Assembly: GCA_963737445.1 (NCBI GenBank)
Contig: CAVTSO010000019.1
Coordinates: 1-64,000, forward strand
DNA from: JAICYJ01 sp963737445
GTDB taxonomy: Bacteria > Actinomycetota > Thermoleophilia > Gaiellales > JAICJC01
Length of the DNA: 64,000 bases
Direction: 5' to 3'
Under the pieces are notes generated by a model. The model did not search any database and was not told the DNA's origin. It saw only the letters and a list, made by a program, of their open reading frames with translations. The translations under genes and the position numbers were made by a program. Below are positions 17,370 to 26,391 of the stretch, piece by piece. Each line of letters starts with the position of its first letter. The stretch's first letter is position 1.

Positions 17370-18493
17370 GCCAGCACCCACCGGCCGCCTCGAAACGGAT
17401 CGGCCTGTCGAAGCATCGACCTGTACAGCTGCAGGTGATCCGCCACCATCCGTTGGGCCGAAAAGCGCTCCTGTGCGCGCCCGCGCACCGTCTCCGGATC
17501 GAGCCGGTCGATCGACGCCAGCGCCTCCCGGATGTCTGTGCCGTCGTCGATGATGGCACCGCTCACCCCTTCATCGACGACCTCCGGGACCGAGCCACGC
17601 CGAGTCGCGATCACGGGCGTGCCACAGGCCATCGCCTCGATCATCGCCAGGCCGAAGGGCTCCTCCCAGTCGATCGGGAAGAGCAGAGCTCGGGCTCCGC
17701 GCAGCAGCTCGAGCTTCTCGCGGTGGCCGACCTCACCCACGTAGACGATCCGGTCATCGAGCAGGGGCGCGATCTGCAACCGGAGGTAGTCGTGCTCGGC
17801 CCTGCTCCGGCATTTGGCCGCGATCCGCAGCGGAACGCCAAGGACGCGGGCCAGCTCGATGGCACGGTGCACACCCTTGTCAGGAGCCATCCGGCCCAGG
17901 AAGGCCAGGTAGTCCCCGCCGGCCCGCGATTTCACCGGGTAGCGCGAGAGATCGAGTCCGTTCGGGCAATTCGCGACCCATGGCAGGTGCGGACGCGCCC
18001 GTCGCTGGTTGTGGGAGATCGAGACCAGCCCGGCCCCCGGAGCGACCTCGTCCAGGTCCTCGTAGAGATCGCCCAGCTCACCCTCGAGCGTGCCGTGGAC
18101 GGTGTGCAGGACGGGCGTGGCCGAGTTGACGGCAAGGGCGACGGCGGCGGGGCCCGAATGATCGTGGATGAGTTCGAACTCGGCCGCCCGCCGATAGCAA
18201 GCGAGCGCGTGCCGAAGTGCGACCGTCTCGTCACCGAGCCGCGTGCTCGGCGCCTCCGCGTAGACGGAGCACAGGCGCGCGTGAGTGTTGGAATCACCCG
18301 ACGCGAACAACGTCACCGCGTGTCCGGCGCCGGCCAGGCCGTCCGCAAGCGCCGACACGACAAGCTCGGTGCCTCCATAGCGGCGAGGCGGAACCGGGAA
18401 CCAGGCAGGCGCCACCAGCGCGATCCGCAGTCGACCGCGCCCAGGGGCGCGGCCGAACGGCCGTACATTCGTCGATCCGTGCGCCTCGATCAT
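17366..18493 (-). CDS. Glycosyltransferase family 4
   Basis: 375 aa, GT-B fold. The N-terminal acceptor domain starts with RIALVAPAWFPVPP and carries YGGTELVVSALADGLAGAGH and LIHDHSG. The C-terminal nucleotide-sugar domain has GGDYLAFLGRMAPDKGVHRA and the E-x7-E motif EEPFGLAMIEAMACGTPVI. It closely follows the pattern of actinobacterial GT4 enzymes annotated as glycosyltransferases of unknown acceptor. No signal peptide; cytosolic. Both ends overlap neighbours by 4 nt (PEP synthase upstream, Usp downstream), so it is a central gene of this operon. The substrate is not deducible; a role in storage or protective glycan synthesis is inferred from the company it keeps. Confidence 0.87.
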   Translation of the reverse strand: MIEAHGSTNVRPFGRAPGRGRLRIALVAPAWFPVPPRRYGGTELVVSALADGLAGAGHAVTLFASGDSNTHARLCSVYAEAPSTRLGDETVALRHALACYRRAAEFELIHDHSGPAAVALAVNSATPVLHTVHGTLEGELGDLYEDLDEVAPGAGLVSISHNQRRARPHLPWVANCPNGLDLSRYPVKSRAGGDYLAFLGRMAPDKGVHRAIELARVLGVPLRIAAKCRSRAEHDYLRLQIAPLLDDRIVYVGEVGHREKLELLRGARALLFPIDWEEPFGLAMIEAMACGTPVIATRRGSVPEVVDEGVSGAIIDDGTDIREALASIDRLDPETVRGRAQERFSAQRMVADHLQLYRSMLRQADPFRGGRWVLA

Positions 18494-20811
18494 CGCTCGG
18501 CTGGGGAAAGGCGCGCCGCGTCCAGCAGCAGTCGCCGCTCGGCCGCATCGATCAGCCGGCGGGTGCGGTCGACCACGTCCATGTTCACGGAGATGGCGTC
18601 GATGCCGGCCCGCACCAGCAGCTCCGCGTACTGCGGGTGCACCGAGGGTGCCTGCCCGCAGATCGAGGTATGCAGCCCCAGCCCGGCAGCGCGCCTGATT
18701 AGCTCGTCGATGTAGGTGACGACGGCGTGGTCGCGCTCGTCGAATACGCCGGCGACTAGCTCAGAGTCACGATCGGCTCCCAGCAGCAGTTGCGTGAGGT
18801 CGTTCGAGCCGATCGAGATGCCGATCACGCCGAGCTCGGCGTAGCGCGGGAGGGTGAACAGCACCGAGGGCACCTCGGCCACGAACCCCGGCAGCGCCAG
18901 AAGCCCCGCGTCCGCGATCAGCCGGCGGCAGACCTCGACTTCCCGCGCGGTCCGGACGAACGGCAGCATCACGTTCAGGTTCTCGTGGCCTGCTTCCCAG
19001 ACCCTGCGCACGGCGTCCAGCTCGAGCCGGAACAGGTCGGGCTCGTTCGTATAGCGAAGCGCGCCGCGGTAGCCGATCATCGGATTTGCCTCGACCGGCT
19101 CGAAGCGGTCACCGCCGCGCAGGTTCCGGAACTCGTTGGTGCGGAAGTCGATCGTGCGGTAGGTGATCGGCCGCGGCGCGAAGCCGGCCGCGAAGGTGGT
19201 TAACCCCTCGGCCATGCGCTCGACGAAGGTTCCCGCCCGGCCCTGCTCAAGCAGCGCCCTCGGGTGCTCCCCTTCAAGCGCCTCGATCACCATCAGCTCC
19301 GCCCGCAGCAGTCCCACGCCGTCCACGGCCAGCGCGGCGGCGCGCTCGACTTGGGATGGCTCCGACAGGTTCAGCAGCAGCTGGGTCGCGGTGGCCGCGG
19401 GCGGGGACGCCGCCGCTGCGGTCGGCCCGGTCGGTGAGACGACCGCCGGCGTCGGCGCGCCCCCCTCGAACACGACCCCCCGTGCCGAGTCGACGGTGAC
19501 CAGCTCGCCGTCACGCAACGTCTGCGTGGCAACGGAGGTGCCGACCACGCATGGGATACCCAGCTCGCGCGAGACGATCGCGGCGTGGCAGGTCATGCCG
19601 CCAGAATCGGTAACGATCGCCGCCGCCCGGCGCATCAGCGGCACCCAGTCGGGCGCGGTCATGTGCGCCACCAGCACATCGCCCTGCGCCAACGAGGCGC
19701 CATCGGCGATCGATGCAAGCACCCGCACCGGGCCCGACGCGCGCCCGGGAGCGGCGCCCAGCCCGCGCACTAGCTCGCGGCCGGCCATGGTCGCCGGCTC
19801 GTCCGTCTCCGCGGTCATGCCGGTGGCCGTAACCGGCCGGGACTGCAGCATCCAGATGGTGCCGTTGCGTTCGATCGCCCACTCCGTATCCTGCGGCGAG
19901 CCGTAATGCTGCTCGATCGTCCGCCCGAAGGACGCCAGCTCGCGCGCCTCGTCGTCGCTCAGCGCGGGCTGCGCCGCCTCATCCGCGGTCAGCTCGCGCT
20001 GCACCGTGCCGCCGCTCTCGGCCGTGACGATCGACAACTCCTTTCGGCGCACCTCGCGCCGGATCACGGCCAGCGTCCGCTTGTCCACCAGGTAGCGGTC
20101 AGGAGAGACGCTGCCGGAGACCACGGCCTCGCCAAGGCCTACCGAGCCCTCGATCACGAGCCGGTCGTCGGCACCGGTCGACGGGTCGATGGTGAACATC
20201 ACTCCCGCCTTTGCCGAGTCCACCATCCGCTGGACCACCACGGCGATGTCCATGCCGGCCTGCCCGTAGCCGCGCCTGGCCCGGTAGTAGATCGTGCGTG
20301 CGCCGAACAGGGACGCCCAGCAGCGGCGGACGGCAGCGACGACGCCATCGGCGCCGCTGACGTTGAGGAACGTCTCGTTCATCCCGGCGAAGGAGGCGTC
20401 GGCCGTGTCCTCCGCGGTGGCCGATGAACGCACCGCCACCGCGACCGGCGTGCCACCATCCGCCAGCCGCTCGTAGGCGCTCCGTATCGTCGCATCGAGC
20501 CCGGCGGGAAGCGGCTCCTCGGCGATCATGACGCGGGCCGATGCGGCCGCGCGGTCAAGTGCCACCGGGTCATCCACATCCACCTCGGCGAGCAGCCGCT
20601 GGAGCCGCTCGCGCAGGCCGCCACCGTCGCAGAACGCAGCGTAGGCGGGGGCGCCCACCACGAACCCTGGCGGCACCGGCAGCCCGGCCGCCTGCAGCTC
20701 GCCGAGGTTCGCACCCTTGCCGCCGGCATAGGCAACATCGGCGTGAGACAGATCTGCAAACGGCCGCACCGCGTCGATCGCCGACAGCCCGTCGCCGAGT
20801 TCCGTGGTCAT
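18490..20811 (-). CDS. ppsA: Phosphoenolpyruvate synthase
   Basis: 773 aa, close to the usual 790. Converts pyruvate, ATP and water to PEP, AMP and phosphate. Domains in order: ATP-grasp nucleotide-binding domain (VAYAGGKGANLGELQAAGLP, RSSATAEDTADASFAGMNET), the swivelling phosphohistidine domain with GGMTCHAAIVSRELGIPCV (catalytic His about 405), then the PEP-binding barrel with NPMIGYRGALRY, ISIGSNDLTQLLLGADRD and CGQAPSVHPQY with its catalytic Cys about 717. All catalytic residues are present. The ATG at 20811 follows the small upstream gene by about 12 bp. In this setting it would feed gluconeogenesis and sugar synthesis from C3 acids under stress. Confidence 0.93.
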   Translation of the reverse strand: MTTELGDGLSAIDAVRPFADLSHADVAYAGGKGANLGELQAAGLPVPPGFVVGAPAYAAFCDGGGLRERLQRLLAEVDVDDPVALDRAAASARVMIAEEPLPAGLDATIRSAYERLADGGTPVAVAVRSSATAEDTADASFAGMNETFLNVSGADGVVAAVRRCWASLFGARTIYYRARRGYGQAGMDIAVVVQRMVDSAKAGVMFTIDPSTGADDRLVIEGSVGLGEAVVSGSVSPDRYLVDKRTLAVIRREVRRKELSIVTAESGGTVQRELTADEAAQPALSDDEARELASFGRTIEQHYGSPQDTEWAIERNGTIWMLQSRPVTATGMTAETDEPATMAGRELVRGLGAAPGRASGPVRVLASIADGASLAQGDVLVAHMTAPDWVPLMRRAAAIVTDSGGMTCHAAIVSRELGIPCVVGTSVATQTLRDGELVTVDSARGVVFEGGAPTPAVVSPTGPTAAAASPPAATATQLLLNLSEPSQVERAAALAVDGVGLLRAELMVIEALEGEHPRALLEQGRAGTFVERMAEGLTTFAAGFAPRPITYRTIDFRTNEFRNLRGGDRFEPVEANPMIGYRGALRYTNEPDLFRLELDAVRRVWEAGHENLNVMLPFVRTAREVEVCRRLIADAGLLALPGFVAEVPSVLFTLPRYAELGVIGISIGSNDLTQLLLGADRDSELVAGVFDERDHAVVTYIDELIRRAAGLGLHTSICGQAPSVHPQYAELLVRAGIDAISVNMDVVDRTRRLIDAAERRLLLDAARLSPAER

Positions 20812-20823
20812 CGGTCGACCTCC

Positions 20824-21057
20824 TCAATCCGTCTCGGCCGACAGCAGGATCAGCTCAGGCTCAGACACGGGCAGGAAATGTTCCCGCTGGCGCTGGATGC
20901 GCGCGCCGGCGACGTCGTCATAGTCGTAGGTCGGCAGCCGGCTGGCGTCTACCCGTGCGCCGGCAAGCGGGCCACAGGCACCCGTGACGTCCCCGTCCAC
21001 GAGCTTCACGACCCAGACACGGCCGGCTCGGTCTCTCCAGAATTCGTACCCGATCAT
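20824..21057 (-). CDS. Small hypothetical protein upstream of ppsA
   Basis: 77 aa from ATG 21057. The sequence GYEFWRDRAGRVWVVKLVDGDVTGACGPL suggests a small beta-rich protein; the C-terminal part is REHFLPVSEPELILLS. No recognised family or catalytic motif, no membrane segment. It lies about 12 bp before ppsA and after a strong hairpin that follows hsp20, so it probably opens the ppsA transcript or is read at reduced level from hsp20. The upstream extension to 21111 passes through the hairpin and is rejected for that reason. Confidence 0.6.
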   Translation of the reverse strand: MIGYEFWRDRAGRVWVVKLVDGDVTGACGPLAGARVDASRLPTYDYDDVAGARIQRQREHFLPVSEPELILLSAETD

Positions 21058-21079
21058 GATGCTCGCTCGTTCCGGGCCG

Positions 21080-21116
21080 CCCGGGTGGCCGCCGAGACAG
21101 CGGCGGGCCACCCGGG
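21080..21116 (-). terminator. Strong hairpin between hsp20 and the ppsA operon
   Basis: Arms CCCGGGTGGCCGCCG and its near-perfect complement CGGCGGGCCACCCGGG, with a loop of about 6 nt: at least 15 paired bases. It begins about 12 bp beyond the hsp20 stop on the minus strand. No T-run follows, so it may act as an attenuator or an RNA-stability element and not as a complete terminator. Confidence 0.6.
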
Positions 21117-21128
21117 AGCCGTCACCGG

Positions 21129-21557
21129 TCAGCTGACGGTGATCCGCGTCGGCTGCTCGTCGGTTGGACGAGGCACGGTCACCTTCAGCACGCCGCCCTC
21201 CATGGACGCCGTGATCTCATCCGCCTTGGCATGCGGCGGCAGCGTGAAACTGCGCGCGAAGCTGCCGGCGGTGCGCTCACGAACGACGTAGCCCTCGTGC
21301 TGCTCGTTGCGCTCCTCCTCGCGCTCACCCGAGATGGTGAGGGTGCCGTCGTGCGTCTCGATCGCGATCTTGTCGCGGTCGATGCCCGGCAGATCCAGCT
21401 TCAGGATCATGGCGTCGGCCGTCTGCTCGACGTCGACGGCAGGCAGCCAGGCACGCCGCTGCCCACTGTCGGAAAGGCTGCCGAACAGCCGATCCAGATC
21501 CTGCTGCATGCGCTCGATCTGCTGGAAAGGGCTCCAGCTCCTGGTCGTGATGGCCAT
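21129..21557 (-). CDS. Small heat shock protein, Hsp20/alpha-crystallin family
   Basis: 142 aa, usual length. ATP-independent holdase. The alpha-crystallin domain spans about residues 38-142: LPAVDVEQTADAMILKLDLPG, TLTISGEREEE, GSFARSFTLPPHAKADEITA and the strand MEGGVLKVTVPRP (the G-x-L pattern), ending in a short tail ITVS with an I-x-V-like oligomerisation motif. The ATG at 21557 has a textbook Shine-Dalgarno (GGAGGAGG, about 7 nt upstream). It is the first gene of the minus-strand stress operon and is comparable to HspX (Rv2031c) of the mycobacterial dormancy regulon. I did not find a CIRCE or HAIR element upstream. Confidence 0.93.
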   Translation of the reverse strand: MAITTRSWSPFQQIERMQQDLDRLFGSLSDSGQRRAWLPAVDVEQTADAMILKLDLPGIDRDKIAIETHDGTLTISGEREEERNEQHEGYVVRERTAGSFARSFTLPPHAKADEITASMEGGVLKVTVPRPTDEQPTRITVS

Positions 21558-21871
21558 GTGATACCTCCTCCGGTCGTCTCTCCCGTGGCGCCCCGGACTC
21601 CGCCGGGACGCTCGCGGAACCTGGTTGAAGCCTCACGCGGGTGGTGGCCGTGCGCGTCGTGGGAAGCACGGTCTCCGATACGGGAAACCCGCAGCCAACG
21701 CGGTGAGGGGGCCGGGGCTGAGCTGCGGATCGCGCCGGCCGGGCCGCTGGTCGCCCGGCGACAAACCACACGCCATGCCGAAGCCTGCCGTACGCTCGTC
21801 CTTCCGCCACAGCACCGCGGGAGCCCTCGATGTGGGGGCCGAGGCCGCACGTTCGAATCGCGCCGAGCGCA
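21558..21871. other. Intergenic stretch upstream of hsp20, no gene seen
   Basis: About 314 bp between the hsp20 start and the nadE end. All open frames are unconvincing. It should hold the hsp20 promoter, though no clear -10/-35 pair stands out. Near its right end (about 21849-21872) is a tRNA T-arm-like sequence, GTTCGAATC in a 5-bp stem with one mismatch, without a supporting D-arm or anticodon arm. Confidence 0.5.
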
Positions 21872-23525
21872 TCATAAGGCGCGCGCCGCTGCGATCGGCA
21901 GGCGGCGACCCGTCCCGAATGCCTTCGCCGTCACCTTGAGGCCGGGGGCCATCTGGCGTCGCTTGAACTCAGCTCGGTCGACGGCCTCGACCACGCGGTG
22001 CACCAGGGTCGGATCGAAACCGAAAGCGACGAGCTGAGTGGGATCCATCCGCCTTTCGATGTAGGCCTCGAGCAGCGGATCGAGCATCGAGTACTCGGGC
22101 AGCGTGTCCGTATCGCGCTGCCCCGGGCGAAGCTCGGCGGACGGCGGCTTGTTGAGGACGCGATTCGGGATCGGCCGGCCGGCGACGCTCATCTCGGCCG
22201 CCAGTCTCCGCACGGTGGTTTTGGGTAGGTCAGAGATCACACCGAGTCCCGCCGCCATGTCTCCGTACAGGGTGCAGTAGCCCATCGCCAGCTCCGACTT
22301 GTTGCCTGTGCCCAATAGGATCCGTTGCTCGCGGTTTGCGATCGCCATCAACAGCGCCGCGCGAATCCGCGCCTGGACGTTTTCCTCCGTGACCGACGGC
22401 GGCTCGCACCAGCCGATCTGGGGACGCAGACAATCGCCGAAGCATTGGTACAGGTCGTGGATCGGGATCTCACGAAGACCGATGCCCAGCCCCGTGGCCA
22501 CCGCCCGCGCGTCCTCGAGCCCTGCCTGCGACGAGAACCGGGAGGGCATGGTGACGCCGACGACGTCAGCAGGTCCCAGTGCCCGGGCGGCAAGCTGCGC
22601 CACGACTGCGGAGTCCAGGCCACCGGATATGCCGACCAAGGCACCGCCGGGAAATGCCGGAACTTTGCGGACGTAGTCCCGCAGACCCAGAACGAGCGCC
22701 GCCTCCAGCGAAGCGAGGCTATCGGTGTCCGGTTCCCAGTCGGCTGCGGCCGGTGAGCTGGTGTCGAACAGCAACGTTTGCGCCTCGAATGCGCGCGCCG
22801 CTGCGATCAGCTCGCCCGATGAGGCGACGCCGAAACTGTGGCCGTCGAAGATCAGCTCGTCGTTGCCTCCGACCTGGTTCGCGAACGCCACCGGACACCC
22901 GGCACGTCGCGCGACGGTCGCGACCAGGTCGCGACGTACGTCACCCTTACCCCACCAGTACGGCGACCCGTTGATGACGACCAGCACATCCGGTTTCTCG
23001 TCCACCGTCCAGGCGACGGGGTCATGGGCCGCCGTCCCGGTGTGATCGGGATCTTCGACACCTCCCCAGATGTCCTCGCAGATCAGGAATGCGACGCGCT
23101 TGCCACCGAGCTCGACGGAGCCCTGAGGATCGCTCCATGGTTCGAAATAGCGATGTTCATCGAACACGTCGTAGGTGGGTAGCAGTGTCTTTCGGCGCAC
23201 TGCGACGACCTTGCCGTCGCAGGCGACCGCCAGCGAGTTGAACAGCGACTTCCCGCGCCCCGAGGCGTTGCGCTCGGCAAATCCAACGACCAGCGGCGCG
23301 GCGCCCGCTGAGCGACGCGAGTCCCTCCAATGCATCGAACTGCCGACGGAGAACATCCTCTCTCAGCAGCAGGTCGCGCGGCGGATAGCCGGTGAGAGCA
23401 AGCTCGGTCGAAACCCCAGCTCGGCACCTTGGGCGATCGACCGCTCGTACTCGCGCCGAATCATGCCCGCGTTTCCCTCGACGTCGCCCACCAGCAGGTC
23501 CCGACTGAATGAGTGCCACCTTCAT
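21872..23525 (-). pseudogene. nadE: Glutamine-dependent NAD+ synthetase, frameshifted near the N terminus
   Basis: The full enzyme amidates nicotinic acid adenine dinucleotide using glutamine-derived ammonia. The amidase domain shows STELALTGYPPRDLLLRED (Glu), RRKTLLPTYDVFDEHRYF (Lys) and VAFLICEDIWGG (Cys). The synthetase domain has the P-loop GISGGLDSAVVAQ, then RILLGTGNKSELAMGY and the C-terminal DPTLVHRVVEAVDRAEFKRRQ. From about 23300 down to 21872 the frame is intact (494 aa). In the first about 200 bp three single-base shifts are needed (near 23500, 23410 and 23315) to join MKVALIQ, DLLVGDVEGNAG, STELALTG and APLVVGF. Three indels so close together suggest either poor local sequence or early decay. 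Confidence 0.82.
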
Positions 23526-23561
23526 CGGCGTCGACCGTCGCGCCCTTTCAACGCGATCGTC

Positions 23562-23723
23562 CTACCGGGTCGGCCAGGGCCGTCGTCGGGTGCTGATCGG
23601 GCCGGTGGACACCAGCAGCAGTTCCTTGTCCTCGAGCTGGATGCCCTCGGATTTCCCGTGCGCCACTGGGTCGTTGCCGACAGGTCCTGTTAGCCCATCT
23701 CCACGCGCCGCTAGCGAGCGCAT
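23562..23723 (-). CDS. Possible 53-aa small protein upstream of nadE
   Basis: ATG at 23723, preceded by a GGGGAA Shine-Dalgarno-like element, with TAG at 23562. The protein has a plausible charged composition (GKSEGIQLEDKELLLVSTGP) and a basic end. It lies 36 bp upstream of the nadE start on the same strand, in an otherwise empty gap of 23526-23840. No family recognised. Coding status rests only on the start context and composition, so uncertain. Confidence 0.35.
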   Translation of the reverse strand: MRSLAARGDGLTGPVGNDPVAHGKSEGIQLEDKELLLVSTGPISTRRRPWPTR

Positions 23724-23840
23724 TGCGATTCCCCGTGTCTTGCAGGGAAGGGTCGGGGAACCGTATGACGATGCTGCCCGCCATCGCGGGTCACCGTGTC
23801 AGCAGGTCGCCCGTGCTTGCACCGGTGCCGCCCGCGTGTT

Positions 23841-24683
23841 TCATCCAGCCGCCAGCTGCATGTCGTCGTTTGGCCCATGCGGCGAGCCGTCCCCAGGTTG
23901 GTCGTCCCGGCCGGCCGCACCGGTCTCACGCGCCAGGAAGGAGCCTAGTTCCTCAATCGTGCTCATTAGCGGCGACGGGAAGACGATCGTCGAGTTCTTG
24001 TCGACTGAGATCTCCAGCAGCGTCTGCAGGTTCCGCAGTTGCAGCGCGAGCGGGTGGGCCATCATCACGTCCGATGCGATGCCGAGCTTGTCGGCAGCGA
24101 GCGCCTCGCCCTCGGCCGCGATGATCTTCGCGCGCTTGTCGCGCTCGGCCTCGGCCTGCTTCGCCATCGCCCGTTTCATGCTCTCCGGGAGCTGGATGTC
24201 CTTCAGCTCGACCAGCCTCACCTCAACGCCCCATTCCTCGGTTTGAACGTCGAGGATCTCGCGGATGTGGGCGTTGATCTTCTCCGTCTCGGCGAGCGTC
24301 TCGTCGAGCGAGTGCTGGCCGACCACCGAGCGCAGCGTGGTCTGAGCGATCTGGTTGATGGCGGTGGCCACGTCCTCGATAGCCACCACCGAGCGCACGG
24401 CATCCTTGACGCGGTAGTAGGCAACGGCCGCGATGTCCACGCTGACGTTGTCTCTGGTGATGATGCCCTGAGACTGAATCGGCATCGTCACGATTCGCAG
24501 CGAGACGCGGCGCAGGCGATCGACCAGGGGAATGATCAGGATCAGGCCAGGCCCGCGGGCGCCGTCGCGCAGCCTTCCCAGCCGAAAGATGACAGCTCGC
24601 TCGTACTGCTTGATGATCTTGATGGCTGCGGCCAAGAGCGCCACCACGACGGCGACGACAACGGCAATGATGAGGTACGTCAT
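23841..24683 (-). CDS. SPFH/band 7 (slipin/stomatin-like) membrane protein
   Basis: 280 aa from ATG 24683. An N-terminal membrane anchor (YLIIAVVVAVVVALLAAAIK) precedes the SPFH domain, with YERAVIFRLGRLRDGARGPG, QSQGIITRDNVSVDIAAVAYYRV and VKDAVRSVVAIEDVATAI, then the coiled coil around MKRAMAKQAEAERDKRAKI and a flexible tail. Slipins form oligomeric scaffolds at membranes and often pair with NfeD proteases; no nfeD is present here. The start overlaps the stop of the polysaccharide deacetylase gene (ATGA), which makes a two-gene envelope operon. Confidence 0.9.
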   Translation of the reverse strand: MTYLIIAVVVAVVVALLAAAIKIIKQYERAVIFRLGRLRDGARGPGLILIIPLVDRLRRVSLRIVTMPIQSQGIITRDNVSVDIAAVAYYRVKDAVRSVVAIEDVATAINQIAQTTLRSVVGQHSLDETLAETEKINAHIREILDVQTEEWGVEVRLVELKDIQLPESMKRAMAKQAEAERDKRAKIIAAEGEALAADKLGIASDVMMAHPLALQLRNLQTLLEISVDKNSTIVFPSPLMSTIEELGSFLARETGAAGRDDQPGDGSPHGPNDDMQLAAG

Positions 24684-25513
24684 GCGGCCACGATAGGCCG
24701 CAGCGGCGGCGTCGGGATCGGGGCGTCCACCGATGCTGACCGCGGGAAAGCCCGCATCGCGAGGGGTTGGGCGGTCAAGAGGGAGGAGTAGCGCGGCCAC
24801 CAGCCTGGGCCCGGGTTTCCGATGTGAACCAGAGTGCGCACCAGCACCGGCGCGAGGTGGCGCCGGTGCAGCCCACTGATGATTCCCGGCAGCGCTTGCG
24901 CCGTCTGCGGCAGACAGTGCAGCAGCACGATCGACCCCGAGCGGGTCGCGGCCAGAACCCGCCGCTGGATCACACTGACGCCCGGCTGCTGCCAGTCTTG
25001 CGGGTCGACGCTCCACAACGCCGCACGCCGGTACCCCAGCTGCCCAGCGATCTCGAGGACGGCTCGGGAATACGATCCATACGGAGGGCGGAAATACCCG
25101 CACCGGCTGCCGGTCACGGCCTGGATCGTGGCTCTGGCCCGCCGAATCTGTTGCGCGATGGCATCAGCACCGAGCGTGGCCAGATCCGGGTGCGACCAGC
25201 TGTGGTTGCACAGCATGTCGCCATCGGAGCGCACACGGCGTGCCAAGGTGGGGTGTGCCTCCACCTGCTGCCCGATGCAGAAGAACGCCGCACGAACGTC
25301 TCGGCCGCGCAGCGTGGAAAGGATCGATCGCCACGCAGCCGGATCCCCGCAGTCATCGAACGTAAGAGCGACATGGCCACCCGCGTGGCGAACCACCCCA
25401 AGCACACGCGCGTGGTGATAGCTCGGATAGGCAACGGCGGCCGGCGCGGCAAACGCGCCGGGGCCGACCACCAGCATCGCCATCGCGGTTATCACGATCC
25501 CCACCCGGCCCAT
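24680..25513 (-). CDS. Polysaccharide deacetylase (NodB family), exported
   Basis: 277 aa. ATG 25513 is chosen for its GGAGGTG Shine-Dalgarno and because it opens a signal peptide (GRVGIVITAMAMLVVGPGAFA, probable cleavage after A-F-A-A). CE4/NodB motifs are present in order: HVALTFDDCGD (catalytic base and metal Asp), MLCNHSWSHPDL (H-x3-H metal pair), YFRPPYGSYS, WSVDPQDW and SIVLLH. It therefore looks catalytically complete, deacetylating an N-acetylated glycan, most likely peptidoglycan or a surface polymer outside the membrane. Coupled to the SPFH gene downstream. Confidence 0.9.
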   Translation of the reverse strand: MGRVGIVITAMAMLVVGPGAFAAPAAVAYPSYHHARVLGVVRHAGGHVALTFDDCGDPAAWRSILSTLRGRDVRAAFFCIGQQVEAHPTLARRVRSDGDMLCNHSWSHPDLATLGADAIAQQIRRARATIQAVTGSRCGYFRPPYGSYSRAVLEIAGQLGYRRAALWSVDPQDWQQPGVSVIQRRVLAATRSGSIVLLHCLPQTAQALPGIISGLHRRHLAPVLVRTLVHIGNPGPGWWPRYSSLLTAQPLAMRAFPRSASVDAPIPTPPLRPIVAA

Positions 25514-25766
25514 GTGCACCTCCATCACCCTCGTGCCGCCCGCACTGTTCCTCCAAGCATCCTGACGCAGCGGCGGTCGACTGGCATCACGGAAGCCGCG
25601 TACCTTGCGCGCGGTAAAGCCGCGCACCGGGCGTGCTCCATTCAGCCAGATCGTCGATCAGCTCCGGAAATGGACGCCCGCGCAGGCGGTGCCGTAAGGT
25701 GCAGCGGCAGCCGCCGGCACCCGCAGGCCGATCCAACGCAGGGCCTCGGCGGTAGACTGCGCCGCC

Positions 25767-26222
25767 ATGAGCCAGGACGATGGCCCGGTGCTGTTCTGCT
25801 ACGACGGTTCCGAGGGAGCACGACGGGCGCTGACGGCGGGCGCGCGTCTCTTCCCCGGGCGCCGGTCGGTCGTGATCACCGTCTGGCAGTCACCCTGGCA
25901 CAGCGTCATCGCACCACCACTCGCAGGGATGCCGGCGGACGCCGGCGATCAACTCGACCGGGCCGGAGCAGCGCGCGCGAGAGAGCTGAGCGCAGAAGCT
26001 GCGAAGCTGGTACCCGGTGCAGAGCCGCGGGTCGAGCTGCGACACGGGCCGATCTGGCAGACGATCCTGGAAGCCGCCGACTCCATGGACGCAGCCGTGA
26101 TCGTGGTCGGCTCGCGCGGATTGAGCGGACTTCGCTCGTCGCTCTTGGGCAGCGTGTCCCACGCGCTAGTCAACCGCGCGCGCAGGCCGGTGCTCGTCTT
26201 TCCCCCCGGGGATCCGGACTGA
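25767..26222 (+). CDS. Universal stress protein, single domain
   Basis: 151 aa, single Usp domain. It starts GPVLFCYDGSEGARRAL (Asp for the nucleotide base) and has the ATP-binding signature VVGSRGLSGLRSSLLGSVSHALVNRARRP, that is G-x2-G-x9-G-S, so unlike the tandem Usp at 16.6 kb it is predicted to bind ATP. ATG at 25767. It is divergent from the NodB-SPFH pair, with about 250 bp between starts. About 170 bp follow without a gene before the inositol monophosphatase-like gene. Confidence 0.9.
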   Translation: MSQDDGPVLFCYDGSEGARRALTAGARLFPGRRSVVITVWQSPWHSVIAPPLAGMPADAGDQLDRAGAARARELSAEAAKLVPGAEPRVELRHGPIWQTILEAADSMDAAVIVVGSRGLSGLRSSLLGSVSHALVNRARRPVLVFPPGDPD

Positions 26223-26391
26223 GGCCGGGCCACCGGAGGCGAGCGCGAGGAGGCCGTGCGGTCGGCGGCGGGTCGGCGGTCGCCGGACCGGCGCGGCCGC
26301 CATGACGTTCAGCCGTTGCTAGGGTGATCGCACGTATGGCTCAGCGACACGGCAGCCGGCTGGCCGGCGTCATAGAGACAGCGGTCGCCCG

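Noticed and set aside
21057..21560. CIRCE/HAIR heat-shock operator or a DosR-type palindrome upstream of hsp20 and other stress genes.
   Set aside because: I looked for both motifs in the upstream regions and saw no convincing match.
21791..21874. tRNA-like feature: GTTCGAATC loop with a 5-bp stem and a following CGAGCGC that pairs with upstream CGCTCG.
   Set aside because: T-stem has an A-C mismatch, there is no D-arm or anticodon arm, and CCA is absent. At most a tRNA 3' relic or chance; not called as a gene.
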